A DNA stretch of 62,000 nucleotides from Prorocentrum cordatum (taxonomy: Eukaryota; Sar; Dinophyceae; Prorocentrales; Prorocentraceae): positions 365,187-427,186 of the forward strand of contig CAUYUJ010020170.1 in assembly GCA_963575745.1 (NCBI GenBank), in the 5' to 3' direction. The notes under the pieces are model-generated. The model ran no database searches. It was not told where the DNA came from and was given only the letters and a program-made list of their open reading frames with translations. Below are positions 35,190 through 45,299 of this stretch, piece by piece. Each line of letters opens with the position of its first letter. Positions within the stretch are counted from its first letter, which is position 1. Both the position numbers and the translations under genes were made by a program.

Positions 35190-35990
35190 GAGGTGAGGAA
35201 ATTGAAGAAGGGGGCGAAGCCGCTGCCCGTTGCAGATAAGCGCGCAGCTGTCGTTGTCAACAGGAGCGACATTCAGTCGCACCAGACAAACCAAGCCCTG
35301 GTCACTGACATGGCCTGGTCTACTACGAGGTCCAATTCGATCAACACCACGAGCGACGCGGCGCTCTACGAGTGCCATCTGGGCGACAAAGGGAGAAGCC
35401 GCCTTCAGGCGTGGACTACCTGCCCACGATCTGCCACGACGGCTCGTGTCCAACAAACTCGAGAGCAAGATCAGGACGGCCTTCGCTCGTGGCAAAAGCG
35501 TCCGAGTCCACGCTTCATATCCGCGCCAGCCGTGGAATTCCTTGCAGCGACTTGCGATCAAGGTCAACCTTGTGGAGATCCCGAAGCTCCAGCAGGATAG
35601 GGCCAAGTCCGAGCAGGTGATCGGCCTGTTCCTGCAGTCGGTGTCTCGGCTGCGCAAGGAGTTCGGCGGGCACCTTGCCGTCGCATTCGAGCGGCCGAGA
35701 TGCTGCGACGGGCGGGGCCCGAACGAGAACGCGACCGCGAAGAAGCCGAAGGGGCAGCTGCCGAGGGCCCTCGACTTCGACGGCTGCGCGTTCGACCTCG
35801 AAGGGGATTCACATCGAGAAGCCTTGGAGGATCATGACCGACCACTGCGGCGTCAACGACGCGCTGAGGAGGTTCTGCATCGCGTCGCGCCCCGGCGCTG
35901 AAGCGCGCGGCCAGGGCGCCAAGAACGGCGATAATTTCACGCGCGAGCTCGCGAAGGTCTCGGCCGCCCAGCCGCGATGGTCACGTCGAC
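35190..35990 (+). pseudogene. EWPR/DGC module of copia remnant B
   Basis: Frame 1 reads GGHLAVAFERPRCCDG at about 35,665-35,715 and LPRALDFDGCAFDLEGD at 35,760-35,808. Frame 2 continues IHIEKPWRIMTDHCGVNDAL and later FTRELAKVSAAQP. Same motif order as in remnant A, with K-P-W-R-I-M-T well preserved. Function unknown to me. Confidence 0.6.
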
Positions 35991-36059
35991 CTCCACGAGA
36001 GGCGCGCCCGACCCGGAGGGCGAGGAGGGCGGCCCCAGCGCAGGCTTCTCCGCAGGGGC

Positions 36060-36667
36060 CCGCGCTGACAGCAGCAGAGGGGCGAACACTCCGATCCGCA
36101 GTAATGCACCTCCACATGAACACGGGGCACCCGTCCAACGACTCGCCTGCCCGGGCTATCCGAGTCGCGGGTGGATCGCAGAGAGCGGCGGAGATGGCCC
36201 TCGACCTCTACTGCGAAGTCTGCGCCGCACATCAGCGACCACTACCCCGCCTACCTGGGGAGATCGAGCTTGGCCGCGACTTCGACGACTCCATCGGAGT
36301 GGACCTTCCCACCCTTGCGGACTACGCCGGTGACCAGCTTATCTTCCTCAACGTGGTCGACCTGGCTTCAGGTTATGCCTTGCGCGGCGCCGCTCCCTCG
36401 AGACGCCCCTCGACTGTCTTCGCTCGACTGCTGCAGATCTGGACGTCGCCACTCGGCGCGCCCCAGCGCCTCATCTTCGATGAGGGGACGAATTCGAGCG
36501 AGAGTTTTCCAGGGGGCTCGAGGACGCGGGCTGCCGCGTGATTGCGACCGCCGCGGCTACGCCGCAGCGGAGCGCCACCGTGGACCGACGCGGAGGGTCG
36601 CGGAAGGTTCGCGCCAAGAAGCTGATCGACCAGTTTATCATCAAGTCCGATCAGCCCAAGACATCTA
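36060..36667 (+). pseudogene. Integrase core of copia remnant B
   Basis: A GAG-pre-integrase-like RSAVMHLHMNTGHPSND is followed by YCEVCAAHQRPLPRLPGE and the DDE core: DSIGVDLPTLADYAGDQLIF (first Asp), FLNVVDLASGYALRGAA, then RLIFDEGTNSSESF (second Asp with G). The next frame gives CRVIATAAATPQRSATVDRR and GGSRKVRAKKLIDQFII. The third acidic residue, normally Glu in 'vER', is Asp here. The frame is interrupted near 36,500. Confidence 0.75.
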
Positions 36668-36674
36668 GCTCTTC

Positions 36675-37490
36675 GTGTTCAGTGGTTGCTTCGCATTGGT
36701 GTGCTGGGCCGTGAATTGCCAGGTCACCGCTTCCGGCTACTCGCCCTCTCAATGGGCACTTGGGCGAGAACTTCATTTGCCATGCCTTTTGCCGGGCAGC
36801 GCCGGCAGACCCCCCCCCCGCGCGCGCGCGCGCGTCGTGTCCAACAAGCCGCCATCCGAAAGAGCTGCTGTCGCGAAGGCCGCCCAGACCTCCATTCAGC
36901 GGCGTCGGTTCAATCGATCCCTTTCATGGGCGCCGCTGGCCCGGCACCTGGCAGCCGGGGCACGGCGCGCCGCCGACGTCGTTTGCCAGGCGGACGACCA
37001 GGTGCCCTATTTGAGAGTCAGCGGCAAGCCCGAGCGCGAGCGGGCATTGCAGTGGCGCGGACCCAGCTTCATCGTCGGTCTGCACCGCCGACGTCTGGGT
37101 CGGCCGCCGCTCCGTGACCGAGGTCAACCGCGGACGCCCGCGCCGCGCCGCGGCCTCAGAGCTCGCGCCGCGGGGACATGTGCTGAAGGGCGACCCGTCG
37201 CCGGGGCCGCCACGGGGCCCGCCTGCCGGCGGGCCGCCAGAAGACCGACCGCCACCGCCGCCTCCAGGCCCTGGAGGAGGAGGGGGAGGAGGCGGAGGAG
37301 GTGGACCAACACCTACTGACATGAACGAGGATACCTTGCTCGACCTCGCGGGCGCCCCCCCGCAGAAGCGACCCCGCACTGACGACGCGGTTGCACCGTC
37401 TGAACGAGAAGCCCTACCAGCGCCGACTCAACAACAAGCCTTGCCGACACATCACTTCGGCAATTCCGAGAACGCAGCCGCGAATTGAAA
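36675..37490 (+). pseudogene. Integrase C-terminus and linker of copia remnant B
   Basis: NCQVTASGYSPSQWALGREL matches the SGyspsqwvlGr signature after copia integrases. KAAQTSIQRRRFNRSLSWA and LQWRGPSFIVGLH follow. Another frame gives ADVWVGRRSVTEVNRGRPRR, SELAPRGHVLKGD, then a Pro/Gly-rich low-complexity stretch at about 37,195-37,310. Confidence 0.65.
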
Positions 37491-38120
37491 GGCGCGCGCA
37501 TTCGCCGAATGGCTCAGACGCAAGCAGGGCGATACTGAGTTCACGACCAGCGGAGGCGCCAACGGCAGTGGCGGACGGCGCCCTCGGGAGGAGACGCGGC
37601 TGCGGAGCCGCCGACTGCAGCGCCCGCCCAATTCGACTCGGGCGCTGCTGCTGCGGCCGCCGACCCTGCCGCCGCGGAGCCCACGATGCCAGAACAACCA
37701 CTTCGAGGCCCCATCAACGATAACCAGAACGACAAAATATCAGACAACTCGGAATCGGACACGATCTTGGAGTGGGCCAAGATTGCGGAGGAGCAGGCTC
37801 GGCAAGAAGCGGTAGCTCGGCGACCGCTGGGCACCGAGAGCCAGCGCGGGGCCGAGACCCAGCGCCAGCTGCTCCAGGAGGACGCCCTGCACGCACCCCA
37901 ACGAGATCGCCAGGAAGACCTCGATCCGCGCGAGCGAGCCAACAAGCGCAAGGAGCTCTTGGACGATGCGCCCGCGTGTTTCAAGAGGCCGAAGGACACC
38001 TTCAAGGTCGACATCTTCCTGGGCAGTCATTCCCATGCTCGCCAGGACGAGATCTCCACGCCCGTTATACTCCGCGGGGAATTGCCCACGGCACGGGCAA
38101 CGCGACTGCGAAGGAGCTGA
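37491..38120 (+). pseudogene. Acidic/charged linker of copia remnant B
   Basis: One frame (37,686-38,120) reads a charged helical-looking sequence (EWAKIAEEQARQEAVARRPL, QEDLDPRERANKRKELLDDA). No domain recognised; assigned by position between integrase and RT. Confidence 0.4.
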
Positions 38121-38800
38121 AGTGCGACAACTTCGGCGCCAGGGAGACTGTGAACACGGGCATCGCCATGAAGACCGAGTGGTCTAAGTGGACGGAGTTC
38201 GGCGCCTGCGAGAAGCCCCCCTCCGCGGATCTGAAGGAGCTCCTGCGTCGCAACCCCGGCATTCGCCCCGCGGGGCGCGCTGGGCGATGACCAGGAAGGC
38301 CAAGGCGCCAGGGCCCGACTGGTCGCCCAGGGCTGCCAGGGGGAAAAGCAGGATCGATGGGGCGCCGTGTGCCTGGCCCTCGCCGCTGCGGCTCAAAGTG
38401 GCTGGGACCTCGAGCCCCGCGGCGCGATGGCGGCCGCGGGCGGGGATAATCGAGAGTCTGTTGCCTCTGCGCATGCCGGCCAAGATGCCGCCGCCAGGGG
38501 CGCAACCCGGCGAGATTGCGATGGCCCCCGGCGTTATCTGCAGGGCGCGCGACGCGGGCCGGCATCGGCACTTCGACGCGCGGAAGTCTTTCGCCGAGCA
38601 CGGCCTCGGCGAGAGCAGGCTCGAGAAGGGCCTCTACTACTTTACGACGAGAAGAGGCTCGCCGCCATGACCCGCTCGCGCGTGGGCGACTTCCTGATCG
38701 CTCGGCGCGCCAGCTCCAGCCGCGGGAGATCCACGATTGGCCCGCTGGAAAAGAAGTTGCACTTCGAGAAGGTCGAGGGGGTCATCAAGCACTGCGGACG
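38110..38800 (+). pseudogene. Reverse transcriptase of copia remnant B
   Basis: Fragments in order: EWSKWTEFGACEKPPSADLK; a D-G-A-P-C stretch where 'D-A-P-t' stands in relatives; RMPAKMPPPGAQPGEI with RARDAG; HFDARKSFAEHGLGESRLEKGLYYF; then MTRSRVGDFLIARR. The catalytic box at 38,679-38,690 reads R-V-G-D where H/Y-V-D-D is expected, so the first Asp is lost. Frame changes occur near 38,290 and 38,650. Confidence 0.7.
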
Positions 38801-39730
38801 TACCATCACCAAGCTCGACGACGGGCGCAGGGCGACCCAGGCCACCACCGCCGCGCAGGTGGGTTTCATAGACGTCAAGGCCGAGCGAGGTCGAGGTGCA
38901 GAGGATCGACCCACTACATCGGAAGTGTCAGGATATCGACGCACGCTCGGGCAACTGCTCTGGAAGGCAGCCCCGACCCGGGTCGACAACGCCTGCCCGG
39001 CGAGCGTCGCCGCTCGCCTTGCGAATGTCGCCGCCGCGGCCGACGCCAAGACGCTGAATAAGACCGTCGCCTGCGGGCGCTCCGCCGCGAGCTTCGCGAT
39101 CGTGCTCAAACGGAACCTCGTCGACCTAGCGACGCTTGCCGCCGCGTGTTTCAGCGACGCCGCGTTTGCAGACGTAGACGGGGTCGAGAGCGAGTGGGGC
39201 ATGGTGATGGGGCTCACCCGTCGGCCCCGGGATGTCATCGGAGGCCGGTTCGACTTGTGCTTGCCCGTGGCCCGGCGCTCAGGCACTGTCAAGAGGTCGG
39301 CAAAATTGGAAACCAACGTTTGGTTTCCAGCTGCTCGCCGAGGCCTATAGCCCCAAGAAGCCGCTCATGATGATCGACGAGCTCGCGGATGAGCGACTAG
39401 GGGAGATTTATAGCGACAGCAAGGGCCTCGCGACGCACATCCAGTCTGATGCGGGCCAGCCTATGGGCAAACGGTCCCGCATCGCCGCCTCCGCGATCAA
39501 GGGGGCCGCGTATCCGAACGGCGCCCTGTGGCTCAATTGGGCCCCCACTTGGGCCATGCTCGCAGACGCCTTGATGATGACGATGGAGGCTGGCGCGCTG
39601 CCCCCCTTCTTCGGGGCCCGCAGGCGCATTTGCGGCGCCCGACAGCCGCGCGCCCCCATGCTCGCCTCGGTTTTGTTCGCGCGCCTCGGCAGGGTCAAGG
39701 GGCGGCCCGCGCCGTCGCCTTCTCTGCCCA
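38800..39730 (+). pseudogene. RNase H of copia remnant B
   Basis: Pre-RNase H: GYRRTLGQLLWKAAPTRVDN and ACPASVAARLANVAAAADAK, then TLNKTVA. RNase H: ACFSDAAFADVDGVESEWG with MVMGLTRRPRDVIGGRFDL, GTVKRSAKLET. After a frameshift near 39,350 it reads LMMIDELADERLGEIYSDSK, HIQSDAGQPMGKRSRIAASA and LNWAPTWAMLADALM. The final 'l-W-v-P-T..m-l-A-D-a-L-T/M' is a strong copia signature. Confidence 0.75.
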
Positions 39731-40250
39731 ACGACGTCTTGTTTTACTGCTGCGTGTGCTGCATGATCTGCTTTGCCTTTTCCCTCGGCATTTTCATCGG
39801 GCGTGACATATCAGTAAAGCCCGCGGGCGATCCTGAGGCAGGGTCGCCTGCTCTCGCCGCGCGGGCCTCCGCCAGGATCAGGGCCTAAGGCAGGAGACGG
39901 CGAGCGCCCCGGCTGGGGCGGACGGCGTCCGGGCAGGCGCGACCGCTCAATGAGGCGGCCGACCATCCCAGAAGAGCAAGATCGAGATGGCGACATCCAC
40001 GCGCCACCCGCGGACGGTCACGCCAGCGGCCAGGCGTCGAGTTCGTCGGCAGCCAGCGCCAGCGCCAGCGCGCTGCAGCCGCCGCTCCCGCCACCTGCAC
40101 CGTCGGCGCCACAGCCTGCGAACTTGCCGCCGACGCCGGCACCGTCGATTGGATCGTGAGCACCATCATCACCGAGCGCGGTTTCAGTCACCAGCTCTTC
40201 GAGCACGAGCGTGACTTCCTTGAGCGGATCTACGCCTACGGTCGCGCCGC
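39731..40250 (+). other. Hydrophobic tail after RNase H of remnant B
   Basis: The RNase H frame continues FYCCVCCMICFAFSLGIFIG, a strongly hydrophobic ~20-residue segment that could span a membrane, then a Ser/Ala/Pro-rich stretch. Around 40,150-40,260 one frame reads IVSTIITERGFSHQLFEHE, which looks protein-like but is unrecognised. Whether it belongs to the element is inference. Confidence 0.4.
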
Positions 40251-40259
40251 TGGAGATGA

Positions 40260-41700
40260 ACATTTGCGCGGTGGCAGCGCGCAATTTTCGAGTCGTTTAT
40301 AACGACCGCAGCGTCTGCGTCACCTGCAGAACCTGTCGGGTGCACGCATCCTGGCTCTTGCGCAATAATCGAGAGCATGTGCCTGATTTCTCGCAGATGC
40401 ACTACGCGCCGAGGTAGGAACTGAACCATCCTTGGAGGCAGCTCGCAGGGAGCTGCCCGACTTCGAAGGCCAGCAAGGCTGCAAAGACTGAGTGAGTGAT
40501 TTCCCCCGCCACTGCGTCTCTCATATTGTTCCGCAGGTCGCAGATCGACCAGATTACGTAAGTCCTCGTTGCTGTATTTTCCCAGTGCTTCTTGACGGTC
40601 GCAAAACGACCTTCTTCCACGTAGGCCCACATTACTTTTTAATTGTTTCAAGATCTACACACAAATCTGGATGCGAGCGGGAAGTTTCCCATTCAGCGTG
40701 CACAGCTTCTTTTTACGTGGTGACGGCCGCATTCACGTTATCACATAGTGATAAGAACCTGCCAAGCGCCCGCCGTGCCGCGATGGGAAATCTCTGTTTT
40801 TTTTCAGGTTTGTGCAGTTCACCCGGTAATAGCACGAGGCTCCCTGGTGCAAGCCGTGTCAGGCCTTTGGCTTGCACCTCGCGCGTGAGAAGCGCCGTGT
40901 CCGGCATTCTTGCCCATCCGAGATCATAAAATTGCGACCGAACTGCAGCGTTCGTCGCCCCGAATGCCCGAGGCGCGAAACAAGAGGAGCGGCCCTTGGT
41001 CATTGACCTACGCAGATCGTTCGAACCGCGCTCGTTTTCGACAAAAGCCATCGGTGCCGCGCACCATTCCATGTCACACCTCTTCCCCCTCCCCCTCCTC
41101 CTGCTCCTCCTCCTACTTCTCCTCGTGTTCCTGCTCCTGTTCCTCTCTGCGCTGCAGCGTCGTGGCGTTCCACGCGCTGGGCCGCGGATGCGCCTAGGAG
41201 CGGCCATCAAAGGCTTGTCCCCCTTGCTGTCGAGTTTGCTTACAGTCAGCCCGCATAGTAAGGGTGGACAAGCTTCCCAAGGGTACCCTTGTATCCTTCC
41301 CCTTCGGCCCATCCTCGGCCGCTTTCGCTGGCCGCGCCCCGCTCGCAAATTGTCGACATGGCCTTCCAAGGCCATGGCCTCATTATCATGCATCTTCCTT
41401 ATACGGGTTGATTGTAGTAGGTCGACCCTGCCAAATCAAGGGTACCCTTCGACATTCGTATGGCAACGACGTTGCCCTCGGAAAAGGTTTTTCGTGTCCT
41501 CTCGCGTGTCCTTCCCAATCAAGCACGACTGTACGTGCCCCAGCCCCCCTTCGGCCTTTTTTTCAGGGAAACGCGTTTTGAATTCATCAGACCCTCCCCC
41601 ATCGCCCATCGTTAGGGTACCATATTTTGATCACCGTTGGGATGACACGTGTTACCCCCCCTGCTCCTTCCCCTTCCCCCGTAACGGTAATTCCCTTGCC
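40260..41700. other. No recognised gene; two KpnI-centred palindromes
   Basis: A 226-codon minus-strand frame (40,713-41,393) and a 265-codon plus-strand frame (40,996-41,793) overlap. The latter is poly-Leu over a CTCCTCC tract and is doubtful. Perfect palindromes CAAGGGTACCCTTG (41,278-41,291) and AAGGGTACCCTT (41,438-41,449) are present. No family match. Confidence 0.5.
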
Positions 41701-41734
41701 CGGTCCAGCGCGCGATCCCAGGCAGCTTACGGTT

Positions 41735-42400
41735 TGTGGTGCACGCGGGCACTATTAGTGCCGCGGTTCACGCGGGCGTGCACTGTAGTGTAAGCAGGCA
41801 CCGCGGTGTACACGGGCGTTGTGGCGCACACATGATTCGCTGCAGCAGCAGCAGTTGTGGAGTACACAGGCATGGTGGGTGTACGCAACCATTGTGGTGT
41901 ACACATCACAAGCCTCGGCGTAATTCGACAGGCGCCGTGATGTATACGATCGCTGTAGCGCGCAAGGTCGCCATGATGTAAGCGTGCGTTGTGGGCTATA
42001 ATGTACCCACGCATCTCTTGCTGTTTTTCCTTCTCCCTCTTTATTTTCGTCCTCGTCGTCGTCCCCCTTGCGCATACAGGACGCGGGCATTGTGGTGTAC
42101 ACAAGCATTGTGGTGCACACAAGCCTCGTGCACACAGGCGCTGTGTGTTCACATTCGCTGTGGGCTCAAAATGTCAAAGCGTTCCTCGGGCCAGAAACAT
42201 CAAATATGATAAATTCGGGCCCCCAGCGATTTCCTGGACTTTGGCTCCGTCGGGGCCGTAGAGGTGTACATCAGCTTCGTGGTAAGCGCAGGCACTGTGG
42301 CTGAAACAGCAGCTGTGGCGTCAATAATCACAGTCGTTGCGGTGCAGGCGGCTGCTGTGGTGTACGCAAGCATCGCGGTGTATATAGGCGTTTTCATGCA
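41735..42400 (+). repeat. GTGGTGTACACAGGCG minisatellite, first block
   Basis: Irregular ~30-bp units around GTGGTGTACACAGGCATTGT with GCACGCGGGC variants. Interrupted at 41,960-42,080 by sequence including a TTTTTCCTTCTCCCTC stretch. Further units at 42,590-42,670 and 43,695-43,945 belong to the same family. Confidence 0.8.
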
Positions 42401-42789
42401 GACAGAGTATGGCTGCCATCACGGCGTGCATCTTGGCAGTGTTCTTGGAAAAAGTGCGGGCCCGTAGCTGTCGACCCCATCGTGGGGTTCCTTTTTGCTC
42501 CTCCTGCTCCTCCTGCTGGTGCTGCTGTTCGTCCTGCTTCTCCTGCGTGTGTTCCCTCGGCGGACGCCGCTCCGCGCGCCCCCAAGCTGCGTGGTGTTCA
42601 CGGGCGCTGTGGTGCGCGCAGTTGCCACGACGTGCGCAGTCGCTATGGCGTACACAGGCGTTGTGGGCCCAACATGTCCGAGCGTTCCTTGGGCCAGAAA
42701 AGTAAGTATTGTAGAGGCCTCCGGCTGGTGCCGCCGATCCGGGACGATCCCGCTGTCAGCAGGACGCTTTCGCCCCAGCGCGCCTGTTC
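42401..42789 (+). other. Spacer with a duplicated 40-bp segment
   Basis: GTGGGC.CAA.ATGTC..AGCGTTCCT.GGGCCAGAAA occurs at about 42,160-42,200 and again at 42,663-42,700. A CTCCTGCTCCTCCTGCTGG stretch is at 42,500-42,545. No gene recognised. Confidence 0.5.
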
Positions 42790-42829
42790 AAACGTAAGTG
42801 GTTTGGAAAGAGCTTGGAGGCAATTGCGT

Positions 42830-43262
42830 GGGCTTCTTGAGGGGCCTCTGCGACGCATCTTCGAGACCTCCTGGGGGGGCGTCTTGAAGGTGATTGTTGA
42901 GCCTTTGGGGGGCCTTTGGGCTTCTTGGGGTGCATGAGGCCTCCTGGGGGTGTGCAGGAGGTAATTTTGAAGCCTTCGGGAGCGCTTTGGGGCGCCTGTT
43001 GGGGGCCTCTTGAGGGCCACTTGGAGCCTCTAGGGGTTTCTTGGGGACTCCTGGGGCCATTTTGGTGCCTCCTGAGCGCCTCTTGGGCCGTCTTGGGCCC
43101 TTTTGGGGGCCGTCATGGAGCCCTCTTTGGCGCTTCTTGGGCCCGTCCTGGGGCCCGCTTGGGCTGTCTTGAGGGCCTCCCGGGCCGTCTTGGGCTCTTA
43201 TTGGGCCGACTTGGGGCCCTCTTGAGAGCCTCTGGGCCTGTTTTGGGGGTCTCTTGGGCCGT
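42830..43262 (+). repeat. CTTGGGCCGTCTTGGGG minisatellite, first locus
   Basis: Units of ~12-24 bp with GGCC, CTCTTGGG and GTCTTGGG words, of the same family as the minisatellite in X and at 50.16 kb, but without X termini. Confidence 0.85.
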
Positions 43263-43690
43263 GTTGGACACTGCGAAGGCCGAAGAAGCGAAAATGCAAA
43301 CTATGCACGTTTTCCGGAGGGAATGGACAGATTTTCCGCCATTGGGCACGCTTAGGAGGCGTCGGGAGGGTACGTTGGAGGCTTCTGGAGCCGTTTGAGG
43401 AACATATGAGCCCGCGTTTGAGCTCTCCGGGCCGCGGGACCGACCTGGAATGAGCTGCAACTCCGACTTTGCCACCAAAATTGATTCGGACGCCCCCCCC
43501 CTACCCCAGCAGAGCCACCCCGGCACCAACCCCCATTAGCAGAGCTGAAGCTCGAGAACTGAGGCTCAGGCTATATCTGAGGGTCTTTGAAACTCACACG
43601 CCGGCTCGGCGGATTCACAACCAACTTAGGTTTTAAATTTGATACCTTCGGTCCCCCAGCGATTTTACGGAGTTTTGCTCCGTCGGTGCC
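43263..43690. other. Spacer, no gene seen
   Basis: Nothing recognised. A near-copy of 'CCCCCAGCGATTT..GGA.TTTGGCTCCGTCGG' (43,652-43,690) also occurs at 42,220-42,258. Confidence 0.4.
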
Positions 43691-43694
43691 TTCA

Positions 43695-43950
43695 GGTGAA
43701 CACAAGCTGTGTAGTGTACGCAGGCACTGTGGTGCACAGGGGGTGCTGAAACAGCAGCTGTGGTGCACGCAGGCGCCGTGGTGTGCACAAACACTGTGAC
43801 GTACAAAGGTGCTGTGGTGCACACGGTTGTCATGGTGTGTACAGTCGCCGTGGTACACACAGGCAGACCATTCCTGTAGCAGTCCTGGTGCACCAAGGCA
43901 TTGTGGCGTACAGAGCTTGTGTTGTGTGCACAGGCATTGTGGGCTTGGAC
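43695..43950 (+). repeat. GTGGTGCACACAGG minisatellite, second block
   Basis: Eight or so ~30-bp units like those at 41.7-42.4 kb (GTGGTGCACACGGTTGTCAT, GTGGTGTGCACAAACACTGT). It ends in a short GACGACGATGACG tract (43,950-43,982). Confidence 0.8.
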
Positions 43951-43984
43951 GGCGACGACGACGATGACGATGACGACGACGTAC

Positions 43985-44429
43985 GCGGCGCGCCTCGGGG
44001 GGTGCGCGCTGCGGCCCCCGTTGCCGTGAACCCTTGCCGCCCCCCCCAGTGTCACGCGTGTTATCTTCCAGGAATCAAAAACATGTCTTTTGGGCGGCGC
44101 GCCCAGCGGGGAGATGCGCGAATTTTGCTTTCGACATGCGCCTACTCCCAACGGAGGAAGTCGTCATGGAATTCGGCGGCCCGATTGAATTGGTTTTCGG
44201 ACCCTACCTACCCCTGCCAGACATCGCCTGCCGCGGTCAATGTAAAACAGATCCCCATCCCACCACTCATGCCAGGCCAGCAAGATATGCCAAGGCCTTG
44301 CGGTCGGTGCCGCCGACCCTGGACGATGACCCCCCCGATGGAAGAGGCATTCGGGAAGGTCGGGTCGAGATTTCTTCCCGACACAGGACTTTGCCAAGCA
44401 GGTCAGCTCACCATTCCCCGACAATCCCT
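43985..44429. other. Unannotated sequence
   Basis: Open frames on both strands (for example 44,034-44,528 plus) show no recognised family. It could be decayed LINE sequence belonging to the minus-strand element next door, but no RT motif is visible. Confidence 0.4.
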
Positions 44430-44859
44430 AATCTAAATCGCTCGGGCGGGTACAGCAAAAGGGCGCCTTTCGAACCCAGCTCCTCAGATGAGGGTGAGGC
44501 CGGCGCCCACTTCCTGAACGTGTTGTGAAACCGCTTGATGGCAAACAGCTCAGGATGCTTGCCCTTGCACGCGTCGGTCTTGAACACAGGCTTCCAGTGA
44601 CTCCTGAGGCCCTCGCCTCTGGCACCTAGAGGGTCGCGCGGGCCACATCAGCCACTTCAACCTCAGCCATTCTAGCCGCGTCTAGCCCACCTACCATACG
44701 ATCTAGTCGACCCCGCAGCAGCCTCACCGAGAGCCTCACTGGGTTCCAAAGCCTCCAGGAGGCCACGGACCGTCCCGAGTAACTTCGACCCCTTCGGGGG
44801 CTGGCGGGGAGGCCCGATAGCGCGGTTATCGGAGAGACAAGGTGGCTTGGCAAATGAAA

Positions 44860-45242
44860 GGGCTTGCATCGAGCACGCCTTCGGATAACGCGTCAGCCTA
44901 ACACGAGAGCGGGGAGTGATGTAAAACGCTTCAACCACACCCACGATCTGCATGACTTTATAGATGCCCGGCGTAACCCGAAGAAATCCAGGACCTTTGG
45001 GCCCCCAGTCGTGCTGCAAGTGCATTGCTATTTAGGAAACACCACATCAACAGTCGTTTTGGAAAAGCATTCGCAGTGAGATCGTCGGGAAGCATATTGA
45101 AGTCGGCTGACACCACAGGCCCATTGGCGTACAGATTAGATGCAGCTCCCACCGCGCTCAAAACATCCGTGCTTCGATCCGCCATACTCTCCGACCACAA
45201 ATACGGGATGCTCCGAGTTGCCAGGAAACTGAGCCAACCCAT
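44860..45242 (-). pseudogene. LINE endonuclease C-terminal half
   Basis: The minus-strand frame reads NGPVVSADFNMLPDDLTANA, corresponding to the G-D-F-N-x-x-P box of exonuclease-endonuclease-phosphatase type LINE nucleases (here S-A-D-F-N). After a frame change near 45,000 it reads IYKVMQIVGVVEAFYITPRS and RVRLTRY, matching the 'v......v.....s-P-H-x-P-V-r-l' end, with the catalytic His replaced by Arg. This enzyme nicks target DNA for retrotransposition; the copy is inactive. Confidence 0.6.
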
Positions 45243-45299
45243 GAACCGCTCTTACAGGACTAAGGATGGATCCCTGGGGGAAACCGTGGAACCCTAAGA

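Larger units (their letters stand above)
33100..40250 (+). mobile_element. Ty1/copia-type retrotransposon remnant B (gag to RNase H)
   Basis: The most complete retrotransposon of the window, with all domains in copia order on one strand: gag, protease-like, EWPR/DGC module, integrase, proline/glycine-rich linker, RT, RNase H and a hydrophobic tail. At least eight frame changes and lost catalytic residues show it is dead. LTRs were not delimited. Confidence 0.8.

Noticed and set aside
40996-41793. Possible membrane protein with a Leu-rich segment
   Set aside because: The hydrophobic run is a CTCCTCC repeat; the rest is unrecognised and overlaps a minus-strand frame of similar length.
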